NCBI GenBank assembly: GCA_014872655.1
Contig: WHHJ01000040.1
Span: 1 to 18,269 of the forward strand
Source of the DNA: Clostridia bacterium
Lineage (GTDB): Bacteria > Bacillota > Clostridia > Oscillospirales > UBA644
Length of the DNA stretch: 18,269 bases
Direction: 5' to 3'
Made by a program: the position numbers and the translations under genes
Notes under the pieces: generated by a model
What the model was told of the DNA's origin: nothing
Seen by the model: the letters and a program-made list of their open reading frames with translations, nothing else
The model's database searches: none
In this document: piece after piece, positions 12,316 to 18,269 of the stretch
Layout of the letters: the number at the start of each line of letters is the position of its first letter
Position numbering within the stretch: the first letter of the stretch is position 1

Positions 12316-14937
12316 ATGCAGTACATGGGATTGAACGAGATTCGGGAGAAGTATCTTTCGTTTTTTGAAAGTAAGGGGCATTTGCGTTTGCCGAGTTTCC
12401 CGCTCGTTCCGCAAAACGATAAAAGTATCTTGCTCATCAACGCAGGAATGACGCCGCTCAAGCCGTATTTTACCGGCCAGCAGAAGCCGCCGCGGACGCG
12501 TGTGACGACCTGTCAGAAATGTATTCGTACCCCCGATATTGATCGGGTCGGCAAAACAGATCGCCACGGAACATTTTTTGAGATGCTGGGCAATTTTTCT
12601 TTTGGAGATTACTTTAAAAAAGAAGTCATTCCGTGGGCATGGGAATTTGTGACCGAAGTGATGCAGCTGCCAAAAGAGAAATTATATGTAACCGTTTATC
12701 AGGACGACGACGAAGCCTATGATATTTGGACCAAGACTATCGGCGTGGACCCGTCTCATGTTTCCCGCATGGGGAAAGAGGACAATTTCTGGGAGCATGG
12801 TTCCGGCCCGTGCGGTCCGTGTTCGGAAATCTTCTTCGACCGGGGTCCGGAGCATGGGTGTGGCAAACCGGATTGTCATGTCGGATGTGAATGCGACCGC
12901 TTTGTTGAGTTTTGGAACTTGGTCTTTACACAATTTGATAATGACGGGCACGGCAATTATACGCGCCTGGAAAAGTGTAATATAGATACCGGTATGGGCT
13001 TGGAAAGAATGGCTTGTATCATGCAGGGCGTAAACAGTTTGTTTGACGTGGATACGATTAAAAATATTACGGCCAAGCTGTCTCAGATGTCCGATAAAAA
13101 ATATGGACAGGATCACGAAACAGACGTTTCTTTGCGTGTGGTAACCGACCATATCCGCAGCACGACGTTTATGGTCTGCGACGGCGTTCTTCCGTCCAAT
13201 GAGGGCCGGGGATATGTTTTGCGTCGGTTGCTTCGCCGGGCTGCCCGTCACGGAAAATTGCTGGGCATTCGCGACGATAAATTCCTGAGCGAACTGGTTG
13301 ATGTTGTAGTACAGGAGAGCCGGGAGGCGTATCCGGAACTGGAAGAAAAAAAGAATTATATTAAGCAAGTGATTGAGCAGGAAGAAGAACGGTTTAATCA
13401 AACCATTGATCAAGGCCTGCAAATTTTGGATAAATGGATTCGTGACGCGAAAGCGGACGGGAAGAAATCTTTGGACGGCGCGGACACGTTCCGGCTATAT
13501 GATACGTTTGGATTCCCTCTTGATTTAACCAAAGAAATCGCCCAGGAGCAGGGGCTCGACGTGGACGAATCCGCTTTTGAGCAGCTGATGGCAGAGCAGA
13601 AACAGCGTGCTAGAAGCGCTGCCAAAGGGTTTGCGGATTCTGCCTGGAAAGATGATGAAGCTTTGCAGGGAATTGCACCGACAGAGTTTGAAGGATATGA
13701 CAAACTGGTGGATTCCAACTGTCAGGTTCTGGCTATTTTGGCAGACGGAAAAGCCTGTGATCAGGCGGTTCAGGGCGATGAAGTGGCGGTTGTATTGGAT
13801 CGGACCACTTTTTATGCCGAAAGCGGCGGACAAGTCGGGGATCAGGGACTTTTGACCGGCGCGGACGGAAGTATTTTAATCCGGGATTGCAAAAAGCGGA
13901 ATGATCGGTACCTGCATTTTGGCGTTGTTGCGTCCGGTACCGTTAAGCTGGGCCAAACTGTTCAGGCTAGCGTCAATCGTTCGACGCGTGAAGCGACAAT
14001 GAAAAATCACAGCAGTGCTCATCTGTTGCAGGCAGCATTGCGAGAAATTGTGGGAACCCATGTGGCACAGGCCGGCTCGTATGTAGACGCGCATCGGATG
14101 CGTTTTGACTTTACGCATTTTGAGGCACTCAGTTCCGAACAGCTGGAACAAGTGGAACAGTTAGTGAATGCTTATATCGGCGCCATGTATGAAGTTGATG
14201 TCCGGCAGATGCCGATTGAAGAGGCTAAAAAGCAGGGTGCAATCGCGTTATTTGGTGAAAAGTACGGGCAGGTGGTTCGTGTGGTTCGTATGGGAGATGT
14301 TTCTACGGAATTTTGTGCCGGAATACATGTTTCCAACACCGCGCAGATCGGTTTGTTTAAGATCGTATCAGAGGCCGGTATTTCGGCCGGTGTGCGCCGT
14401 ATCGAGGCGGTAACTGGGCTGAACGTGCTGGAATATCTAAACGGCAAGCAGCAAATTTTGACTCACACGGCACAAGTTTTAAAAACCAGCGAGGCCGAAC
14501 TGGTTGCCAAAGCAGAATCGATGACGGCAGAGATCAAAGATCTGCATAAGCAAATCGAGGCATTCAATGCCAAATTGGCTTCGGCGCAGTTGGACGGCAT
14601 TGTAAAAGCCGGAGAAGAAATCAACGGCAAATTGGTGATTACCGCTACCGCAGACGCAAAAACAGATGTTCTGCGGACGATGTGCGACACTTTGCGTGAA
14701 AAGTATCCGAATGCGGTCGTTTTGTTGGCGAGCGTAGACGGCGACAAGGTTGGACTGGCCATCGGCGTTGGAAAAGATGCGGTAAAAGACGGTGTTCATG
14801 GCGGGAATCTGATTAAAATTGCCGCGCAGATTTGCGGTGGTGGCGGCGGCGGACGTCCCGACAGTGCAACGGCCGGCGGAAAGGATGCTTCTAAATTACA
14901 AGAAGCCTTTGCCGCAGTAAAAGACGCATTAAGATAA
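12316..14937 (+). CDS. alaS: alanyl-tRNA synthetase
   Basis: Class II synthetase that charges tRNA-Ala and edits mischarged Ser and Gly. The 873-aa length is normal. The catalytic domain starts with NEIREKYLSFFESKGH and holds FFEMLGNFSFGDYFK (motif 2 region). A Cys/His-rich insert (HGCGKPDCHVGCECDRFVEF) is usual in Gram-positive AlaS. The editing domain zinc site is His565 and His569 (HSSAH) with Cys667 and His671 (FCAGIHV; most homologues have CGGTHV, so the Ile and Ala are a minor variation). The C-terminal DHH-associated region ends in the Gly-rich CGGGGGGRPDSATAGG stretch. The start at 12316 is set by GGAGG at 12301-12305; the in-frame ATG at 12250 lies inside ispE. There is only a 17-bp gap after ispE, so no T-box leader can exist here. 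Confidence 0.98.
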   Translation: MQYMGLNEIREKYLSFFESKGHLRLPSFPLVPQNDKSILLINAGMTPLKPYFTGQQKPPRTRVTTCQKCIRTPDIDRVGKTDRHGTFFEMLGNFSFGDYFKKEVIPWAWEFVTEVMQLPKEKLYVTVYQDDDEAYDIWTKTIGVDPSHVSRMGKEDNFWEHGSGPCGPCSEIFFDRGPEHGCGKPDCHVGCECDRFVEFWNLVFTQFDNDGHGNYTRLEKCNIDTGMGLERMACIMQGVNSLFDVDTIKNITAKLSQMSDKKYGQDHETDVSLRVVTDHIRSTTFMVCDGVLPSNEGRGYVLRRLLRRAARHGKLLGIRDDKFLSELVDVVVQESREAYPELEEKKNYIKQVIEQEEERFNQTIDQGLQILDKWIRDAKADGKKSLDGADTFRLYDTFGFPLDLTKEIAQEQGLDVDESAFEQLMAEQKQRARSAAKGFADSAWKDDEALQGIAPTEFEGYDKLVDSNCQVLAILADGKACDQAVQGDEVAVVLDRTTFYAESGGQVGDQGLLTGADGSILIRDCKKRNDRYLHFGVVASGTVKLGQTVQASVNRSTREATMKNHSSAHLLQAALREIVGTHVAQAGSYVDAHRMRFDFTHFEALSSEQLEQVEQLVNAYIGAMYEVDVRQMPIEEAKKQGAIALFGEKYGQVVRVVRMGDVSTEFCAGIHVSNTAQIGLFKIVSEAGISAGVRRIEAVTGLNVLEYLNGKQQILTHTAQVLKTSEAELVAKAESMTAEIKDLHKQIEAFNAKLASAQLDGIVKAGEEINGKLVITATADAKTDVLRTMCDTLREKYPNAVVLLASVDGDKVGLAIGVGKDAVKDGVHGGNLIKIAAQICGGGGGGRPDSATAGGKDASKLQEAFAAVKDALR

Positions 14938-14976
14938 AAAAACGCACGGGCAAATAAGTTGTAATTTGCCCGTGCG
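14936..14976 (-). terminator. 13-bp hairpin after alaS, with its T-tract on the minus strand
   Basis: CGCACGGGCAAAT (14943-14955) and ATTTGCCCGTGCG (14964-14976) are perfect inverted repeats around an 8-base loop. On the plus strand the stem is followed by GCGCATATATTT, which is not a U-tract. On the minus strand the stem is followed by seven T (complement of A14942-14936). As drawn it would end transcription coming from the right on the minus strand, where no gene is visible. It may still slow or protect the 3' end of the alaS mRNA. Confidence 0.65.
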
Positions 14977-14987
14977 GCGCATATATT
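14959..14987 (+). promoter_or_regulatory. possible promoter of the HIT-aroB cluster
   Basis: TTGTAA (14959-14964; four of six), 17-bp spacer, TATATT (14982-14987; five of six). The -35 lies in the loop of the hairpin and the 3' stem forms the spacer. A start near 14994 would give a leader of about 93 bases before the HIT gene. It is only a moderate match. Confidence 0.35.
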
Positions 14988-15086
14988 TCAATGAATTAGA
15001 GAGTAAAGATACGCACGGTTAAAAAGAAAATGCGTGTTTACTCCTATACAGATCGCCGCAAAACGGCCGAAAGAGAGGGACAAGGA

Positions 15087-15428
15087 ATGGATTGTTTGTT
15101 TTGTTCGATTGTGAATGGAGAAATTCCGTCTAAAAAAGTCTATGAAGACGCAGACGTATTGGCCTTTTATGACATCGCGCCACAGGCGCCGGTACATATT
15201 ATTTTGATTCCGAAGGCGCATGTGATGTCCTGTATGGATGATATTACGCCCGAAAATGCCGAAATTGTCGGCAAACTGATGTTGGCTGCGGCAAAAATTG
15301 CCAAACAGTTACAGTTGAACGGCGGATATCGTCTAATCAACAATTGCGGTGAGGATGCCGGCCAGACGGTTCAGCATTTGCATTTTCATCTGCTTGCCGG
15401 TGAAAAACTCGGAGAAAAGTTGGTTTAG
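15087..15428 (+). CDS. HIT family (HINT-type) nucleotide hydrolase
   Basis: The 113-aa histidine-triad protein belongs to the Hint branch, which hydrolyses adenosine phosphoramidates such as AMP-lysine or AMP-NH2. The triad is His97, His99, His101 (QHLHFHLL). CLFC at 3-6 together with His45 matches the zinc site of many bacterial HIT proteins. The typical N-terminal NGEIPSKKVYEDADVLAF and the PQAPVHIILIPKAH stretch are present. I start at ATG 15087 because GAGGGA (15075-15080) is six bases upstream and homologues begin at this point. The earlier in-frame ATG at 15030 would add 19 residues unlike the family. It overlaps the lipoprotein gene downstream by one base (TAGTG). Confidence 0.95.
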   Translation: MDCLFCSIVNGEIPSKKVYEDADVLAFYDIAPQAPVHIILIPKAHVMSCMDDITPENAEIVGKLMLAAAKIAKQLQLNGGYRLINNCGEDAGQTVQHLHFHLLAGEKLGEKLV

Positions 15429-16723
15429 TGAAAAAACGTCTGGGCTGTGCCTTTTTGACGATGTTGAATATGCTCCTATGGTTGAGCGGATGTATCAATG
15501 TGTATGATTATGTCGATACCGATCTATCTGCAGAGCCTCCGGCCGTACAAGCTTCAGAAGCGGTTCAGGAATCGTCTTCGTCGCGTGTGAATGGGGTTTG
15601 GATTGCAACGGTGTATGGCATTGATTATCCGTCTGCTTCGGGCTTGAGCGCGGATGAACTGCGCCTGCAGGCGGATGCGATTGTGGAAGATGCGGTTTCT
15701 TGCGGCATTACAGACCTTTTTTTGCAGGTGCGCGGATGTTCGGACGCGATTTATCCGTCTGCCCTGTTTCCGTCCAGCAGTTCGATTGTTTCTAAGCAAG
15801 GCGATCCGCTGCCGATGGATGTTTTAGATTATTTTGTCCGCATAGCGCATGCGCAGGGGCTTCGAATCCATGCGTGGATCAATCCGTATCGGATTACTTC
15901 TCCTTCTGAAAAGGAAGAGGTGGGTTGGGGCTTAGATCGTCTTGCGGAGACGAATCCGGCCCGCCAGCATGAAGAATATGTGGTCAAGCACCAATATCAG
16001 GACGGGGACAAAACCATGTATGCGATGTATTATGATCCCGGGTTGACGCAGACGCAGGACCTCATTGTTGCCGGAGCCGAAGAATTATTAAAGAATTATG
16101 AGTTAGACGGATTGCATATCGACGACTATTTTTATCCCTATCAAGACGCGCAGCATTTTGCAGACGACGCCTCTTATGCGGCCAATGGGAACGGAATGGA
16201 CCGAGACGAATGGCGGCGGTCTAATGTCGATCGTTTGGTTGAGCGTTTAGGACAGGTCGCACATGAGCACGGTGCCGTATTCGGAGTCAGTCCTAGTGGC
16301 ATCTGGGCAAAGCAGAGCGATCAAACCCCGCAGGGAACACCCGGCTTGGGAAATACATTGCAATCTTATTATGATGTTTATGCAGACAGTTTGAAGTGGG
16401 TACAGAATCATTGGGTGGATTATATTTGTCCGCAGATTTATTGGCAGACAGATCATCCCAGCGCGCCGTTTCGTACGATTGCAGACTGGTGGAATGAGGT
16501 CTGTTTGGAAGCCGGAGTGGATTTATATGTCGGCATCGCGGCCTATCGCGGCAGTGAGTCGGCCACCGCTTTTGCCGATCCGGATGAGATTGCGCGCCAG
16601 CTTGCTTATTTAAACGATAAACAGGCGTGTCGGGGCGTTGTTTACTATTCGTACCGGAGTTTGAAAAATAACTTAGCAAATGTCCGGCAGTCAATGTCGG
16701 TTTTTCAGATCACAGAATCGTAG
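15428..16723 (+). CDS. GHL10-type glycoside-hydrolase-like lipoprotein
   Basis: The 431-aa secreted lipoprotein starts at a GTG. Its signal peptide MKKRLG plus hydrophobic core ends in lipobox LWLSGC (Cys22). A Ser/Ala/Glu-rich linker (23-53) leads into a glycosyl-hydrolase-like family 10 domain (about 54-425). The family signature is seen in NGVWIATVYGIDYPS, in LRIHAWINPYR and in DGLHIDDYFYP (227-236), where the acidic pair is the likely catalytic or ligand-binding site. B. subtilis YngK belongs to the same broad family; the natural substrate is not established, although a cell-wall or other polysaccharide is expected. The start codon overlaps the HIT stop by one base; GGAG at 15411-15414 is 13 bases away, rather far, so coupling is likely. 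Stop TAG. Confidence 0.9.
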   Translation: MKKRLGCAFLTMLNMLLWLSGCINVYDYVDTDLSAEPPAVQASEAVQESSSSRVNGVWIATVYGIDYPSASGLSADELRLQADAIVEDAVSCGITDLFLQVRGCSDAIYPSALFPSSSSIVSKQGDPLPMDVLDYFVRIAHAQGLRIHAWINPYRITSPSEKEEVGWGLDRLAETNPARQHEEYVVKHQYQDGDKTMYAMYYDPGLTQTQDLIVAGAEELLKNYELDGLHIDDYFYPYQDAQHFADDASYAANGNGMDRDEWRRSNVDRLVERLGQVAHEHGAVFGVSPSGIWAKQSDQTPQGTPGLGNTLQSYYDVYADSLKWVQNHWVDYICPQIYWQTDHPSAPFRTIADWWNEVCLEAGVDLYVGIAAYRGSESATAFADPDEIARQLAYLNDKQACRGVVYYSYRSLKNNLANVRQSMSVFQITES

Positions 16724-16742
16724 CAGGAAGAGGGATGTTTGA

Positions 16743-16985
16743 GTGAAATACAGTCAAAAGCGCGAGGACCGCATGCTGGAACAGCGGACTCCGATTGCCT
16801 GGTACAAGGTGATGATGTGGGTGTTATTGCCGTGTTTTGCCGCCTTTTCAACAAGTGGAATCGTGATGGACGTTTTTAGCTGGGTCTTAGGTTGGCGACA
16901 AGATCCTGTTGCGCTGCATGTGATTGTTTATTTGACCATGGGCACGGCATTGATCTTTACAATCTATACGTTTTACAACAGATGA
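16743..16985 (+). CDS. small membrane protein with two TM segments, unknown
   Basis: The 80-aa protein starts at GTG 16743 with a good ribosome site (GGAAGAGGGA, 16726-16735). A charged N-terminus (about 1-20; MKYSQKREDRMLEQR) is followed by two hydrophobic segments at about 22-46 and 56-77, separated by GWRQDP. Both termini are predicted cytoplasmic. I do not recognise the family. The stop overlaps the start of the next small membrane protein as ATGA, which suggests a paired product, and both sit between the GHL10 lipoprotein and the C_GCAxxG_C_C gene. Confidence 0.72.
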   Translation: MKYSQKREDRMLEQRTPIAWYKVMMWVLLPCFAAFSTSGIVMDVFSWVLGWRQDPVALHVIVYLTMGTALIFTIYTFYNR

Positions 16986-17230
16986 AAAGTTATCGGTTGA
17001 TGTTGGCGTATATTTTTGTATTGCCTGCGATGATCATTCTCAATAAAATTTTGCCGTTATTGATTTTTCCGGAATTGTTTGCACTCGGGTTGCAGGGTGT
17101 GACGGCCAGTATTGTGACCGCGCTGTTGTTTTTGTCGGTGTCCTTGTTATATTTTCCGCGGCGTAAATTATTGTTTGATGATATGCATTATCGGTATATA
17201 GACTATCATAAGGAGCATCCAGATGAGTAG
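16982..17230 (+). CDS. second small membrane protein with two TM segments, unknown
   Basis: 82 aa from ATG 16982. The hydrophobic segments are at about 5-24 and 32-56, followed by a basic turn (FPRRKLLFDD) and a Tyr/His-rich charged tail (MHYRYIDYHKEHPDE). No SD sequence precedes the ATG, so its translation probably depends on the gene upstream, whose stop it overlaps by 4 bp. A longer reading from 16892 would start within the other gene and has no support. It overlaps the next gene by 8 bp. I do not recognise the family; the two-protein arrangement resembles a small membrane complex, but that is inference. Confidence 0.7.
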   Translation: MKSYRLMLAYIFVLPAMIILNKILPLLIFPELFALGLQGVTASIVTALLFLSVSLLYFPRRKLLFDDMHYRYIDYHKEHPDE

Positions 17231-17708
17231 AGGAGAAGCCGCGCGCACTTATTTTTTAAAAGGGTATAATTGTACGCAGTCGGTGGTACTGGCTTTTTCC
17301 GACCGTATCGGTCTGGATGAGGAAACTTTGGCTCGTTTGTGCAGTCCGTTTGGCGGCGGCATGGGTCGTATGCGGGAAGTTTGTGGTACCGTAACCGGGA
17401 TGTATCTGGTTTTAGGATATTTGTATGGATACGCCGATCCGAAAGCGCTGCAGAAAAAGAGAGAATTGTATGCTCAGGTGCAGCAGTTAGCCGAGGCATT
17501 TCGAAAAGAGAATGGCAGCATCATCTGTCGTCAGTTGCTTTCGGGCGCAGGCGTTGCGGTTTCGGATGATCCAAAGGCTGAAGCGCGGACCGTGCAGTAT
17601 TATAAAAAGCGCCCATGTGCGGATTTATGTGCCTTTGCGGCCGATTTGTTAGAGAAATATATCAATACATTGGATAAGGAACAAAAAGATGAAAACGATA
17701 ACGGTTGA
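17223..17708 (+). CDS. C_GCAxxG_C_C family protein (probable redox-active)
   Basis: The 161-aa soluble protein belongs to a family, common in anaerobes, named for its conserved cysteines. Visible cysteines are Cys17 (GYNCTQSV), Cys54 in the core motif (REVCGTVTG, corresponding to GCAxxG), Cys102 and the pair Cys132/Cys136 (RPCADLCAFA); Cys40 lies before the Gly-rich FGGGMGRM. The spacing suggests metal or cluster binding or thiol chemistry, but no reaction is established for the family. AGGAG at 17211-17215 is seven bases before the ATG. The 3' end overlaps aroB by 20 bp. Confidence 0.88.
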   Translation: MSRGEAARTYFLKGYNCTQSVVLAFSDRIGLDEETLARLCSPFGGGMGRMREVCGTVTGMYLVLGYLYGYADPKALQKKRELYAQVQQLAEAFRKENGSIICRQLLSGAGVAVSDDPKAEARTVQYYKKRPCADLCAFAADLLEKYINTLDKEQKDENDNG

Positions 17709-18269
17709 TTTAGGGAAAAACAGTTACGATATTTTGATCGATGGCGGTCTGTTAGACCGTATCGGAACCCATTTATCGCAAATATATCAAGGGAAAAAAG
17801 TTTTTATCGTTACCGATGAAAACGTCAACGCTTACTATGCTCCAGCGGTAGAGCGGAGTTTAACGGCCAGTGGCTTTGAGGTTAGCAAACTGGTGTTGCC
17901 TGCGGGCGAAAAGACCAAATCCATTGCGCGTATTACCGATATTTATCAGGCGCTGTTGGGCTTTGATATGACGCGGGGACAGATGTTGATGGCGTTGGGC
18001 GGCGGTGTTATTGGGGATATTTCCGGAGTTTGTGCTTCGACTTTTATGCGCGGGATCCCATTTGTTCAGGTTCCAACGTCGCTGTTGGCCCAGGTTGATT
18101 CTTCGGTTGGCGGAAAAGTGGCCGTAGATTTGCCGGAAGGGAAAAACCTGGTCGGAAGTTTTTATCAGCCCAAAGCGGTTTATATCGATCCGTATGTGCT
18201 GGATTCGTTGACCCATGAGTTCTTTTATGACGGATTGGGAGAAGTGCTTAAATATGCGTTGATTGCGGA
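17689..18269 (+). CDS. aroB: 3-dehydroquinate synthase, 5' part (cut by window edge)
   Basis: Second step of the shikimate pathway: converts DAHP to 3-dehydroquinate, with bound NAD and a divalent metal. 193 codons are visible, about half of the usual 350-360. They include the N-terminal VDLGKNSYDILIDGG, the EKTKS stretch, the NAD-binding MALGGGVIGDISGVCASTFMRG near residue 100, VPTSLLAQVDSSVGGKVAVD and LPEGKNLVGSFYQPKAVYID. The sequence ends in GLGEVLKYALI, the region of the first metal-binding Glu. AAGGA at 17676-17680 is eight bases before ATG 17689. The start lies inside the preceding gene, so translation is probably coupled. The reading frame is open to the last base. Confidence 0.97.
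   Translation, partial: MKTITVDLGKNSYDILIDGGLLDRIGTHLSQIYQGKKVFIVTDENVNAYYAPAVERSLTASGFEVSKLVLPAGEKTKSIARITDIYQALLGFDMTRGQMLMALGGGVIGDISGVCASTFMRGIPFVQVPTSLLAQVDSSVGGKVAVDLPEGKNLVGSFYQPKAVYIDPYVLDSLTHEFFYDGLGEVLKYALIA

Noticed and set aside
15011..15040. Inverted repeat ACGCA/TGCGT in the leader of the HIT gene.
   Set aside because: Five base pairs with a long A-rich loop are too weak to call a riboregulator.

Overview
The window looks like a chromosomal segment of a low-to-moderate-GC Gram-positive bacterium, most likely a member of Clostridia. The grounds are: an FMN riboswitch in front of an ECF-type riboflavin transporter (RibU), consensus sigma-A promoters and AGGAGG-type ribosome binding sites, lipobox lipoproteins, a BspA-type leucine-rich-repeat surface protein, an endopeptidase-I-like M14 enzyme with LysM, the AlaS variant with an extra Cys/His cluster, and a C_GCAxxG_C_C family protein. 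I saw no rRNA, tRNA, CRISPR array, insertion sequence or phage gene.

Left part, minus strand (72-2083): prfA (release factor 1) is followed by a translationally coupled four-TM protein that is an internal tandem duplication. It occupies the place where prmC often sits. A consensus promoter at 2138-2166 drives the pair. Divergently, on the plus strand, a perfect TTGACA-N17-TATAAT promoter drives an FMN riboswitch, its terminator and ribU (2478-3044). Two strong terminators follow.

Middle, minus strand (3238-7324): a secreted LRR lipoprotein gene of about 900 codons has an intact promoter, RBS, signal peptide and LRR region, but is broken by a one-base frameshift and an amber codon about 210 bp apart. 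Upstream lies an intact gene for a peptidoglycan-binding/LysM/M14 peptidase without a signal peptide.

Right part, plus strand (7440 to the end): a sigma-A promoter starts what looks like one long operon. It runs from a 66-aa coiled-coil protein through metK (SAM synthetase), a PHP-family histidinol-phosphatase-like phosphatase, an Lrp/AsnC regulator, a class I/II aminotransferase and ispE (MEP pathway) to alaS. A hairpin after alaS has its T-tract on the wrong strand for terminating alaS, and may overlap a promoter for the next cluster. That cluster is a HIT hydrolase, a GHL10-type lipoprotein, two coupled two-TM small proteins, a C_GCAxxG_C_C protein and aroB, which is cut by the window edge. 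Many genes overlap by 1-20 bp, which suggests tight translational coupling.

Most of the window is housekeeping sequence. I did not find a convincing new defence or mobile system. The items most worth a second look are the doubly broken LRR lipoprotein, the duplicated membrane protein behind prfA, the small unrecognised genes (coiled-coil leader of metK; the two-TM pair), the riboswitch expression platform and the reversed terminator after alaS.
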